Below are positions 1 to 8,871 of a stretch of 64,000 nucleotides of DNA, one piece after another (position 1 is the stretch's first letter; each line of letters starts with the position of its first letter). The position numbers were made by a program, and so were the translations under genes. The stretch is from NCBI GenBank assembly GCA_002353815.1, contig DEKK01000016.1, positions 203,985 to 267,984 of the forward strand. The letters are read 5' to 3'. Under the pieces are notes generated by a model, which worked only from the letters and a program-made list of their open reading frames with translations, ran no database searches and was not told the DNA's origin. Source of the DNA: Bifidobacteriaceae bacterium UBA2724 (GTDB lineage Bacteria; Actinomycetota; Actinomycetes; Actinomycetales; Bifidobacteriaceae).

Positions 1-1103
1 GAACCGATCGTGCCGCGCAGGTCGCGGGTGCGCATCCAGTAGTCGTCCGAGAAGGTGCGGGACGTAGGCGGGGCCATCCACGTGAAGTCGATGGGGCCGT
101 GGCCCTTGCCCACATGGAGTCCGTCGGCGGCGGCGATGGCGCCGGTCATCCAGTCCTTGGCGGCCTGGGCGGTCTCCTGCCATGAGGTGAATTGCGGGCG
201 CAGCGCCGCGAGTGACGACGACAACGAGTCGCCGGTGCCGTGCACATTTACGGTGTTGACGCGGCGTCCGGTGAGCGTGACGACGGTCGAATCGGGGGCG
301 GGAAATACCAACGCGTCATTGCATTCGGGAGCGGGGTGCGAGCCGGTGCCCGCCGTGGCGGCGTCTCTGTGCGACGCGGCATGGGAGCCGGCCGTCTCCG
401 TTTCGTTCAGGGCGAACATGCCGGCTTTGGCGTAGACGATGACGCCGAGCTCGTCGGCCACCGAGCCGGCCATGGCCACGGCGTCGCTCCATGTGGTGGG
501 CAGCGCGGAGGCGTGTGCCAGGGCGGCGAGTTCGGGCACGTTCGGCGTGATCACGTCGGCGTACGGCAGGATCGTGCGCAGCTCCTGCTCGGCGTCCGGG
601 GTGAGAAGCGAATCGCCGGACTTTGCATACATCACCGGGTCGATGACGACCCACGGCTTGGGCAGGCCGCGGCGACGGTAGTCGGTGAGCAGCTCGTCCA
701 GCCAATCCCTGACGCAATCCACGATGTCGGTGGTCCCCAGCATGCCGATCTTCATGGAATCGATCTGCCCGTCGTCGGCCACGGAATCCAGCTGCGCGCG
801 CAGGAAGTCCGGTTCCATGTTCACGATGTCGGTCACGCCCTGGGTGTTCTGCGCGCACACGCAGGTCATGGCGGCGTATCCGAACACGCCATGCGCGGTG
901 AATGCCTTCATGTCGGCCATGGTGCCGGCGCCGCCGATGGGGTCGGAGCCCTCGATCGAGAGCACTCGGGCACGGGTGGGCGCGCCATCCGTAGCCTCGG
1001 CGTGGTTCTGGTAGCCGAGCACTATCTGCGTGGCTTCGTCGAGCTTCGTCATACCGCTCGAAAAAGAAGGTGCCTGGCCGTTGTGCTGCGCGGAATCCGT
1101 CAT
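1..1103 (-). CDS. thiD: ThiD-family (phospho)hydroxymethylpyrimidine kinase paralogue, cut by the left window edge
   Basis: Ribokinase-fold kinase of the ThiD family, which phosphorylates hydroxymethylpyrimidine (phosphate) for thiamine synthesis; a pyridoxal-kinase-like role is also possible. Translation from the ATG at 1101-1103 (GGAGG seven bases upstream) gives at least 367 residues. The N-terminal substrate motif reads SIEGSDPIGGAGTMADMK, followed by the central block DPVMYAKSGDSLL. The C-terminal anion-hole/catalytic motif is HGTGDSLSSSL, with Asp292 where classical ThiD has Cys (HGTGC). A roughly 40-residue Ala/Thr/His-rich insertion precedes that motif. The reading frame is still open at base 1, so the C-terminus is not seen, although it lies past the last family motif (GHGPIDF). 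It follows thiD2 on the same strand, 126 bases downstream. Family assignment is firm; exact substrate is not. Confidence 0.85.
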   Translation of the reverse strand, partial: MTDSAQHNGQAPSFSSGMTKLDEATQIVLGYQNHAEATDGAPTRARVLSIEGSDPIGGAGTMADMKAFTAHGVFGYAAMTCVCAQNTQGVTDIVNMEPDFLRAQLDSVADDGQIDSMKIGMLGTTDIVDCVRDWLDELLTDYRRRGLPKPWVVIDPVMYAKSGDSLLTPDAEQELRTILPYADVITPNVPELAALAHASALPTTWSDAVAMAGSVADELGVIVYAKAGMFALNETETAGSHAASHRDAATAGTGSHPAPECNDALVFPAPDSTVVTLTGRRVNTVNVHGTGDSLSSSLAALRPQFTSWQETAQAAKDWMTGAIAAADGLHVGKGHGPIDFTWMAPPTSRTFSDDYWMRTRDLRGTIG

Positions 1104-1229
1104 AGTCTTGCCTCCGTTGGATGTGTGCCAGCGCGATGTGCATGCGATGCCGCTGGGCAATATCACGACTTTATCGCGCGGACGGGAATGGAGGAACGGT
1201 TCCGATGCAGAAAGTGCGGCGTCGGCAGG

Positions 1230-2606
1230 TCAGCGAATCATGCGCGGCGTCCTGGCGGGCAGATGCATCTGCCGTTGCAGGCACTGCTGTTCGGACGCAT
1301 CGTCGCCGGGCGTGGCGTCGACGAGGTTCCAGGCGTGGTTGATGGGGCCGTGCCCAAGGCCCACGTTGAGCTCATCGGCGTGTTCGATGGCGCCGCTGAT
1401 CCAGGTCTTGGCGCGGCGTGCGGCATACAGCCAGTCGTTGCATTGCGGGCGGAACGTGGACAGGGCGCTCGACAACGCGCAGCCGGTGCCGTGTGTGTTC
1501 TGCGTTTCGATGATGGATCCAGGCAGACGCGTGATGACGGGGTTGCGGCTGATGGCGCGCATGGTGTTGGCGTCGATGAAGGCGTCGGCGCGGCTCGTGC
1601 TGCCCGTCAGGTGCCCGGACTTGACGTAGATGCGCGTGTGCCCGCCGAACTTGTCGAGCAGCTTCGTGCCCTGTTCAAGGGCCTCTTCCCACGACTGGGC
1701 GACGGGTGCGTCCACCAGCGCGGCGAGCTCGGGCAGGTTGGGCGTCACGACGTCGATGAGTCCCGAGGTCAGCAGCTCGCGGAGCGCGCCCTCCGCCGAT
1801 TCGTCGAGGAGCCGTGTGCCGGTGGTCGAAATCATCACGGGGTCGAGCACGGTCCACGGTCGTGTGAAGGTCGAGACGCTCGGCGTGAAACCGTGGTATT
1901 CGGCCTCGGGGCGCTGCGTCGAGGCCGCGGCGGGGGAGTGCGTGACACGCGCCATCGTGGCTTCGCCCATCGGGACTCCGGCTCCGCCCTTCGGGCGGCG
2001 CCACAGACCGCCGAGTTTGGTGAAATCGGTTGTCTCAAGCCATGCATGGACGGCGTCGATGACCTCGGCGGTGCCCATCATGCCAATCTTCACGGAGTCG
2101 ATGGCCACGTCGTCGGACACGGCCTTCAGCTGCGCCGTCACGCAGTCGGCGCTCTGTGGCCAGATGCCGGCGACGCGCTGCGTGTTCTGCGCCACCACCG
2201 ACGTGACGACGCCCATGCCGTATCCGCCGCATGCCGTGATGGATTTGATGTCTGCGTATATCCCCGCGCCGCCGGTCGGGTCGGTGCCCGCGATGGTCAG
2301 CACGCGCGGTTTCTGGATTGCCGACGATCCGCGCACCGGGGTTGCGATCGCCGTCGCCGCGGCTACGGGCCGCGACGAGACCACGATGGAGGGGGTGGCG
2401 TGTGCAGGGGTGAAGGAAGCGTCCCGGACCGCTGGGTCGGCCGATGGCGCTGACAGGGGGTTCGAATCCGGGCGGTGCGTCGTCGCTGCGGTGTCTGCAT
2501 CGGACGAGGGCACCGCAGCGCTGGTGTGCGGCCCCGACGTCGTGTCGTCAAAAGTGAATCCGGATTCGAGAAGTGCCTGGCGCACCTCTTCTTCGGCTGT
2601 GCTCAT
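1230..2606 (-). CDS. thiD: Hydroxymethylpyrimidine/phosphomethylpyrimidine kinase ThiD with long N-terminal extension
   Basis: Kinase of the thiamine pyrimidine branch, making HMP-P and HMP-PP for ThiE. The chosen ATG (2604-2606) has GGAGA seven bases upstream; protein length 458, against about 270 for typical ThiD. The excess is an N-terminal stretch of about 100 Ser/Thr/Ala/Pro-rich residues of no recognised fold, plus an insertion of about 50 residues before WTVLDPVM. The kinase core is complete: TIAGTDPTGGAGIYADIKS near residue 102, VKIGMMGT, and HGTGCALSSALS with the expected catalytic-site Cys376. thiE lies 9 kb away on the same strand, separated by the pilus operon. No TPP riboswitch signature was seen upstream. 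The reading frame can be extended to 2897, but that part has no ribosome site and no family similarity. Confidence 0.92.
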   Translation of the reverse strand: MSTAEEEVRQALLESGFTFDDTTSGPHTSAAVPSSDADTAATTHRPDSNPLSAPSADPAVRDASFTPAHATPSIVVSSRPVAAATAIATPVRGSSAIQKPRVLTIAGTDPTGGAGIYADIKSITACGGYGMGVVTSVVAQNTQRVAGIWPQSADCVTAQLKAVSDDVAIDSVKIGMMGTAEVIDAVHAWLETTDFTKLGGLWRRPKGGAGVPMGEATMARVTHSPAAASTQRPEAEYHGFTPSVSTFTRPWTVLDPVMISTTGTRLLDESAEGALRELLTSGLIDVVTPNLPELAALVDAPVAQSWEEALEQGTKLLDKFGGHTRIYVKSGHLTGSTSRADAFIDANTMRAISRNPVITRLPGSIIETQNTHGTGCALSSALSTFRPQCNDWLYAARRAKTWISGAIEHADELNVGLGHGPINHAWNLVDATPGDDASEQQCLQRQMHLPARTPRMIR

Positions 2607-3160
2607 GTGATTATCTCCGTGGCGTGCGCATGGCCCGTTCGCACCAGATGCAGGCGCTCTGAGCCGTCGCTGCGCCGTTGTGCGTTCGGTTTCCATTCGC
2701 TGCCCGAAGGGGCAGGCTGCCACAGGTTTCCCATCCCGTGGCGTTTCGAATGACGCGATCCATGAGGCCTCGCGCCGTTCGCGCTGTACCCCATGGTAAG
2801 TGAGGGCGTGGAGAAGCGCCATCCGGCTGTTCGTTAGATTCCGTGTGCCGGGCGCTCGCCGGCTGGCGCTGCGCGGCGGATTATAGGCCGCATCCAAATC
2901 AGAAAATCGTGAACAGATGAAGATGAATCTGTTAGATTTCTGGCTTTATTGTTGGGATTGTGAAGAATGGTTGTTAGTCTCAAGGGATAGCAAAAAGGCT
3001 TGTCCCACGTGGCGAATGGCATGCCACGTGAGCCACATACCTCATCCACAATCTTTTCGCAAAGGATGCTTGGAAAAGATTCGTTCGCCACGAAACCAAG
3101 GAAGGTTCCGGGGGCGAGGTCTTAACAGCATTCTAAGAAAAGGCAGAAAGAGCATGTATC
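2607..3160. promoter_or_regulatory. Divergent intergenic region between thiD2 and the pilus operon, with two dyads
   Basis: This 554-base gap must hold the promoters of thiD2 (leftward) and of the pilus operon (rightward). Two inverted repeats lie on the pilus side: CACGTGGC (3006-3013) with GCCACGTG (3023-3030), and AATCTTTTC (3050-3058) with GAAAAGATT (3073-3081). These are plausible operator or attenuator elements. The left half is GC-rich, while 2890-3160 is clearly richer in A/T. No thiamine riboswitch core (CTGAGA plus the ACC-box) was found in the thiD direction, and there is no long poly-G tract of the kind linked to phase-variable bifidobacterial pili (longest run G5 near 3113). Confidence 0.45.
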
Positions 3161-6100
3161 GTGAAAGCTAGGCATAAGGCTCAGAGTCGGAAGCATCGTG
3201 GCTGCCTTGTAGCGTGCTGCGTGGCTTTCGCCATGCTTGTTTCATGCGCGAGTTTTGGGCTGCGCGGCGGCACGCCTTCCGCTTTCGCCACGGCGTCGGG
3301 GCCGACGACCGACAGCGCTGTCATTTCGGGCTCCCTGGCCACGTCTGTGACGACCGATGGTCTCACCACCGATGCCGGCAGCCACATCACCGATACTGGC
3401 GTCGCTACGTGGGTCGGCGGCGACATGTATGTGGGCAGCCCGAACGTCACCGACCTGGGCGGCGTCGGCACCGATTCCCAGACGTATGCGGCCGAGGCGG
3501 AAGGCCTGACAGTCATCAACGGAAGGCTCACGACCACCCAGATCAAGAATTCGTACAAATCCGCCGTGACGGGCGCAATGGGCAGCGCCATCACGGGCGG
3601 TTTCCGCTGGGGCGAGGCCGGCTATGGCTCCCAGCTGCGTCCGTCCACCGGCAGCTCGGTGCTCGTCGTCGGAGGCAACGATTTGTCCTCTGGCCAGACC
3701 ACGGTGTCCGGGCGTTATCACCCCACCTTCATCCTCAACGGTTCCAACACCAAGTATTATGCCGATATCGGCCATATGACGAGTCCGTACACATCATATG
3801 GCGCGAGTTATCCCACCCTGACAGGGGTCATGCAGAGCGGATCGGGAACCACCGTCACATACGCGCAGGATACGAGCTACATCCGGTACGCGACGTCGTC
3901 CACCGAAAGCGACGACCCCACGGCGACGGTGCACATCTCGGGGAACACCGTGGATTATTCGTCGAGCAGCATGTCGTCGAAGGTCACCGGTGACGACGGA
4001 CTCTCGCTTGCCATGTATAACCTCGCCAGCGGAACCGCCACCGGCACAGGCATATCCGAACAGGAGGCGTCCACGGGGTCGGCGACGCGCACGTATTGGG
4101 GCGACAAGTACAAGGCCGGCGAGATCACATATAAGAGCCAGACACTGAGTTTTTCCAATGGGACGTCCTCGGTCGTTGCCAACACCTATGTGAACAATGG
4201 CAGCAATAAAGCCGGACTGGTCAATGCGAACGGTGATGTGCTGACCGCAGGGGCACAATACATCAACGGTGAGAAGCTCATCGTCTTCGATGGCAGGCAA
4301 GCGGCCTCGGCCGACGGGTATCTCGTGTTCAACCTCGACGCGAGCATGCTCACCAACGTCTACGACAGCAAGCAGTACAGCGGCGTCGACTTCAGCTTCA
4401 CGAACATCCCCGACGACACGAGCGTCATCGTCAATGTGATTGGCTCAGGCTCGATCGCCTTCAATTCCGGATGGCGTTTCTGGTGGAACGGCACCGATAT
4501 CTCGGATCCCGAGGCCAGCGACTCCAACAAGAAGGCGTTTGCACGCGCCAGCGAGCACCTCATGTGGAACTTCGTGGGCGACCCCCGCAACACCAGCGCC
4601 ACGACCAAGCTCACGATTTACGGCGGCGTCGCCGACGTCAACCATATGGCGACGTGCGATGATCCGGTCGCGAGCTTCCTCGGCAGCATCATGGTGAGGA
4701 ACGGCAGCTTCGAATCCCATGTGAGCACGAACGGCCGTGTCTACGTCGGTGGCGATTTCGCGATGTACAACCCGGTGCCGGTCGTGTACGACGACAACAC
4801 CACCTATCCCGTCCAGTTCGACGAGGGGGCCAGCGCCTCGGTGCTCAACATGGACCAGGAACGCCACAACTTCCCGTTCAATGTGTCGTCGTCGCTGGAA
4901 TGGTACAAGCGCGATTCCTCAGGGACGACGGCCCTGGCGGGAAGCACCTGGCGCGTCTACCCGACCTATGCCGATGCCGTGTCCGGCACCAATGCCCTGG
5001 GCCAGGTCACCGATAACTACACCCCGGTGTCCGGCGCGACGGCCGAGGACGGCGTGGCACTGCTCGCCGACGCCGACACCACCTCCGGCGCTGTGAAGAT
5101 CAGCGGCCTGACATCGGGGGCGGATTATTATTTGGTCGAAACCTCGGCGCCGGCGGGCTACGACACAAATATCACCAGCTCGGGCACCTCGGTCGTCTAC
5201 TGGGTGCACACCGCCGCGATTGGTAGCACCACGGTGTCGTCCACCGTGACCAAGGGCGGCGACAGCTACACGTACACCGACCTGAGTAAGGACCCCTCGG
5301 ACGTCTCGTACATCGGCGATCCGAGCGACGGTGTCTCCTGGACGAAGGTCGACAGCACAAACAGCTCACTATGGCTCCCCGGCTCCGAGTGGACCCTGAC
5401 CGACGCGACGAAGCCGACCGAATACACCATCACGCCGAGCGACACCGTGACGATCGGCACCTCGAGCAACTGCGGCACGACTGCGCCAAACACCGCGGCA
5501 GGGCGCCACCAGCTCTACGCGTGCGTCACGTCGTCTGCTTCCGGCGCCACGGCGTATCCCGGGGTGCAATGGACCTTGCTCGACGCCAATGACGCCGACG
5601 TGACGATGACGGCCACCAACGCGGCCATCGACTCCGGCGGCACGCTCACGATCTTCAGCACCACCGCGAGCGGAAGCGACGCCGCGACCAAAGTCAAGGC
5701 GACCGCGTCCGGCGGTGCGGCGGCCGTGTACACCCTGTCGTCGGGTGAGGTGTCACAATCGTCCACGACCTACACCGACACGGGCGCGTTCTCGCTCTAC
5801 GGCCTTGACCGCAGCCTCACGTACACGCTGGCCGAGAAAACCGCTCCGTCGGGATACAAGAAGACCGACACCCGGTACACCGTGGCGTACAACTCCACCT
5901 CGCATGCCTTCGTGCTGTCCGATTCGAGCGATTCGACATCCGCCAGCGTGAGCGCCATCCCCAACGACAAGCTCACCAGCACCATCGGCGCCGGCAAGAT
6001 CGTGACCTCCGGGGACGGCACGATTCTCACGAGCACTCTGCTGTGGGGATTCACCAACACCCTGACCACCGCCGACACGGCGGCGACGGCGGATTCGACG

Positions 6101-6691
6101 TACACGCTTCAGCTCGTCAAACTCAACTGCACGAGCGACGGCGGCACGAAGTCCTGCAGCCCCTCCGCGGTGTCGTCGGACGACATCAGGGTGACCCCCG
6201 GCACGAACACCGGCATCTCCATGGCCGTGACCGGATCGGACGGCTCGACCCAGACGACCGTGCTGCGCTGCACGTCGGGCTGCACGGTAACCAGCGGCAA
6301 TGCGGTCGTCGTGACCGTCCCGGCGGGTTCGCAGAGTGCTGAGTTCTCCACCTCCGTCGCCTCGGGCTACGGCTACGAGATCACCGGGCTTCCGGGGAGC
6401 TCGTGGACGCTCGATGCCGAGGAATCCGACACGACCGACTACCAGGGGCTCTATTGGGCTTCCGACACCTCTGCCGTCACCGAGCTTTCCACCAAGGATG
6501 GCGTCTCCGTTCCCGCGTTGGCCGATTCGACGCGCATCGGCGTCATCGACAACGAGCTCAAGGGCGCCCTGCCGTCCACCGGTAGGGCGGGCGGCTCCTG
6601 GGTGTTCCTCATCGCAGGCATGGGACTGGTTCTTGCCGGCTGTGCTTTCTTCATCCAGCCCGGAACCCGGAAAGGACGTGAGAGGCGATGA
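3161..6691 (+). CDS. Large LPSTG-anchored pilus tip/minor pilin with choice-of-anchor-A and SpaA-type domains
   Basis: Surface protein of 1176 residues, read from a GTG start (3161). Signal peptide spans about residues 1-45 (hydrophobic VACCVAFAMLVSCASF). Residues of about 60-540 match the choice-of-anchor-A layout (GGDMYVG..., IPDDTSVIVNV, HLMWNF, GGDFAMYNP). At least two CnaB/SpaA-like domains follow, each closed by an E-box (YYLVETSAPAGY and YTLAEKTAPSGY), the second split by an Ig-like insertion with a Cys pair. A further C-terminal Cys-containing domain precedes the sorting signal LPSTG (about 1137-1141), a hydrophobic segment and an Arg/Lys tail. First gene of a pilus operon ending in a class C sortase, so it is probably the tip adhesin or minor pilin. 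Ligand unknown. The only nearby ATG (3154) opens a six-codon dead end. Confidence 0.85.
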   Translation: MKARHKAQSRKHRGCLVACCVAFAMLVSCASFGLRGGTPSAFATASGPTTDSAVISGSLATSVTTDGLTTDAGSHITDTGVATWVGGDMYVGSPNVTDLGGVGTDSQTYAAEAEGLTVINGRLTTTQIKNSYKSAVTGAMGSAITGGFRWGEAGYGSQLRPSTGSSVLVVGGNDLSSGQTTVSGRYHPTFILNGSNTKYYADIGHMTSPYTSYGASYPTLTGVMQSGSGTTVTYAQDTSYIRYATSSTESDDPTATVHISGNTVDYSSSSMSSKVTGDDGLSLAMYNLASGTATGTGISEQEASTGSATRTYWGDKYKAGEITYKSQTLSFSNGTSSVVANTYVNNGSNKAGLVNANGDVLTAGAQYINGEKLIVFDGRQAASADGYLVFNLDASMLTNVYDSKQYSGVDFSFTNIPDDTSVIVNVIGSGSIAFNSGWRFWWNGTDISDPEASDSNKKAFARASEHLMWNFVGDPRNTSATTKLTIYGGVADVNHMATCDDPVASFLGSIMVRNGSFESHVSTNGRVYVGGDFAMYNPVPVVYDDNTTYPVQFDEGASASVLNMDQERHNFPFNVSSSLEWYKRDSSGTTALAGSTWRVYPTYADAVSGTNALGQVTDNYTPVSGATAEDGVALLADADTTSGAVKISGLTSGADYYLVETSAPAGYDTNITSSGTSVVYWVHTAAIGSTTVSSTVTKGGDSYTYTDLSKDPSDVSYIGDPSDGVSWTKVDSTNSSLWLPGSEWTLTDATKPTEYTITPSDTVTIGTSSNCGTTAPNTAAGRHQLYACVTSSASGATAYPGVQWTLLDANDADVTMTATNAAIDSGGTLTIFSTTASGSDAATKVKATASGGAAAVYTLSSGEVSQSSTTYTDTGAFSLYGLDRSLTYTLAEKTAPSGYKKTDTRYTVAYNSTSHAFVLSDSSDSTSASVSAIPNDKLTSTIGAGKIVTSGDGTILTSTLLWGFTNTLTTADTAATADSTYTLQLVKLNCTSDGGTKSCSPSAVSSDDIRVTPGTNTGISMAVTGSDGSTQTTVLRCTSGCTVTSGNAVVVTVPAGSQSAEFSTSVASGYGYEITGLPGSSWTLDAEESDTTDYQGLYWASDTSAVTELSTKDGVSVPALADSTRIGVIDNELKGALPSTGRAGGSWVFLIAGMGLVLAGCAFFIQPGTRKGRERR

Positions 6692-6840
6692 GTGCCATGG
6701 GCGACATCGATGTGACCAAGCCACCGGGCCATTGAAGCAGCTGTGGCGGCGCCGCGGTTCGCTCACAAAACAATAGCTGGATACACTGTTATAGGAGCCA
6801 ATGCCTCGTCAGAGGTATGAGAGAGAAATAAGGAACAACA

Positions 6841-8625
6841 ATGAAGAGTACACAATGGGTTACGAAGCTCCTTGCTTCGATTGCGGCCTTCGCCATCGCC
6901 CTCGGCATCGGTCTCGGTGCCATGGTCGGGACGGCGGCGGCAGACAACGCCACCGACAACACCCTGACCCTGACGGTGAATAACAATAACGGAGTGAGCA
7001 ACCGTTACTTCCGCGTCTATCGCCTGCTGGGCATCAGCAGCGTCGATGACAGCGGCAACGTGACCCCCACCGAGAGGGATACGGACCACACCAAGGCCAT
7101 CGAGGACGGCGTCAACACCGTGAAGGGCGCCGGCACCGCGACGGATTTCGCCAGTGCGTTCAAGGGACTCACGAGCATCGCCAGCAAGAGTGACGACGCC
7201 CGCAACTTCGGCAACGCCGCATACAAGTCGCTGGTGGACAATAGCGTGGGCCCGGATGCCGACTACACCGGAAAGGCGGCCACCGACATCACCGTCTCGG
7301 GCAACAACATCACGTTCAGCAACCTGCCCTACGGCTACTACCTGGTCGAGGAGTACGGCGGAAGCACCGCCGAAGGACTGGACCGCGGCTCCTTCGTCAT
7401 GCTCGACACCATCGCCGCGGCCGATGGCTCCCAGGTGAACAAGACCATTGACGTCAAGTCCGAGAGCCCGAGCTCCAGCAAGGTCATCGACGGCGACGAC
7501 GCCAAGGATCCGGTTTTCAACGAGGGCGACACCATCACCTATGACCTCACCTACACGATCCCTGCAAGCTTCGCGCAGGATTACAAGGACAAGGGCAGCA
7601 AGATGGAGTTTACCCTCCAGGATTGGCTGTCCGCCGGCCTTGACTTCATTGCGGTGAAATCAGTGAAGGTTGGTGACAACGACCTTACCAACAAGACCCC
7701 GACGACGAACGGCACCGCTCCGGCCAGCACAGACTACGGCATGACCTCTTCGCTGTTCACCGCTTCTGAGGCTGCTGGTAAGTACCTTGAGTGGGCTTTC
7801 GCCGCTAATTACGCAAGCGATGTGACCGCTGACACACTTGCCAACAACGTGATCCAGATTCCGACGTCCTACCTGTCGACCTCTGCAGCCACGACCGTGA
7901 CCGTGCAGTACACCGCGAAGCTCAACAGCAATGCGATCATCGCAAGCACCGGTAATCCCAACAGCTACAACGTGAAGTACAGCCGCAACCCTGACAACAG
8001 CTCGGAGTATTCCTACACCCCTGTGGACACCCCGCGCGTCTACACGCTGCAGCTCAACGTCACCAAGGTCGATGCCACTAACACGAGCACGACGCTGACC
8101 GGCGCCCAGTTCTGCCTCAACACCACCGCTTCAAGCACCGGCTGCCTGGCTCTGACGGGTTCTGCAGGTTCGTATGTCTATGATTCGAGCGTCACCACGG
8201 ACACTACGACCACGCTGGATACTGACACGAATGGCAAGCTGTCCATCACGGGCCTTGATGCAGGCACCTACTACCTCGTTGAGACCAAGGCTCCGAGCGG
8301 ATACAAGCTTCCGGACGCGGCGGACGCCCCGACGTATGCCATCACTGAAGCTTCGACCCAGTTCACCGATTCCGATAACGATGGCATCTATCTGCCTGGT
8401 GGCGCAGCGAACACGGCCATCGCTTCGACGATCACGGCAACCTCTGGTAGCAGCAATGCCTATGTCGGCCAGGATTCCACCGGCCAGATTGTGAAGAACT
8501 ATCAGCAGGGCTCCCTGCCGCTCACGGGCGGCGCCGGCATCGTCGTGTTCGTCATCGCCGGCCTTGCTGTGATCGGCGTGGGCATCGGCTTCATCGTGTC
8601 CCGCAGCCGCAAGGCTCGCCACTGA
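6841..8625 (+). CDS. Major pilin (fimbrial backbone) with LPLTG sorting signal
   Basis: 594-residue secreted pilin with an N-terminal signal peptide (hydrophobic core ASIAAFAIALGIGLGAMVG, cut near AAADN). An N-terminal pilin domain starts around YFRVYRL. A middle domain matches the isopeptide-forming FimA/SpaA backbone type (QDWLSAGLDF..., YNVKYSRNPDN). A C-terminal CnaB domain carries the E-box YYLVETKAPSGY. Sorting signal LPLTG lies at about 559-563, followed by a membrane helix and SRSRKARH. AAGGA lies six bases before the ATG. Size, order and the E-box fit the polymerising shaft subunit; a Lys in the middle domain would be the sortase acceptor but was not pinpointed. Followed by hairpins that may reduce read-through into the next pilin. 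Confidence 0.88.
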   Translation: MKSTQWVTKLLASIAAFAIALGIGLGAMVGTAAADNATDNTLTLTVNNNNGVSNRYFRVYRLLGISSVDDSGNVTPTERDTDHTKAIEDGVNTVKGAGTATDFASAFKGLTSIASKSDDARNFGNAAYKSLVDNSVGPDADYTGKAATDITVSGNNITFSNLPYGYYLVEEYGGSTAEGLDRGSFVMLDTIAAADGSQVNKTIDVKSESPSSSKVIDGDDAKDPVFNEGDTITYDLTYTIPASFAQDYKDKGSKMEFTLQDWLSAGLDFIAVKSVKVGDNDLTNKTPTTNGTAPASTDYGMTSSLFTASEAAGKYLEWAFAANYASDVTADTLANNVIQIPTSYLSTSAATTVTVQYTAKLNSNAIIASTGNPNSYNVKYSRNPDNSSEYSYTPVDTPRVYTLQLNVTKVDATNTSTTLTGAQFCLNTTASSTGCLALTGSAGSYVYDSSVTTDTTTTLDTDTNGKLSITGLDAGTYYLVETKAPSGYKLPDAADAPTYAITEASTQFTDSDNDGIYLPGGAANTAIASTITATSGSSNAYVGQDSTGQIVKNYQQGSLPLTGGAGIVVFVIAGLAVIGVGIGFIVSRSRKARH

Positions 8626-8630
8626 CATCG

Positions 8631-8686
8631 GCGCACCGCCCCTGGAGACGGTGCGCTTCGTCCGGGCCGGGCTTTGCCTCGGCCCG
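8631..8686 (+). terminator. Paired hairpins between the pilin genes (likely attenuator)
   Basis: Two GC-rich stem-loops follow the major pilin: GCGCACCG (8631-8638) with CGGTGCGC (8649-8656), and CGGGCCG (8663-8669) with CGGCCCG (8680-8686). Neither is followed by a T-run, so partial termination or 3'-end protection is more likely than complete termination. This would favour high expression of the shaft subunit over the downstream pilin and sortase. Confidence 0.5.
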
Positions 8687-8871
8687 CCATCTCTCTCTAG
8701 TGGTTCGCGCGAAACCGATATGCGAAGCGCCGCACGGCGCTTCGCAATCGCGTCTCGCCGTGGCCTGGCCGCGATACGGCAACCATACGGATGCCTACGC
8801 CGGCCCGGCCACGGTTTGCATCCATCGCTTCACGCGCTACGCAGCGACTGGAGGAAAAGAGGACCGAGATA

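Noticed and set aside
316..1143. 275-codon minus-strand frame starting at 1143
   Set aside because: It is Arg/His-rich and out of frame with the ThiD motifs; the real kinase frame starts at 1103 and runs off the left edge.
240..2453. 737-codon plus-strand open frame across both thiD genes
   Set aside because: It is antisense to two clear kinase genes, has a His/Gly/Arg-rich shadow composition typical of the complementary strand of high-GC genes, and shows no domain.
2607..2897. TPP riboswitch upstream of thiD2 (and of thiE at 12590-12917)
   Set aside because: I looked for the CTGAGA core and the ACC-box-like partner in both leaders and did not find them.
3105..3125. Poly-G tract for phase-variable pilus expression
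   Set aside because: The longest run here is five G; known phase-variable bifidobacterial tracts are longer and usually lie inside the coding start region.
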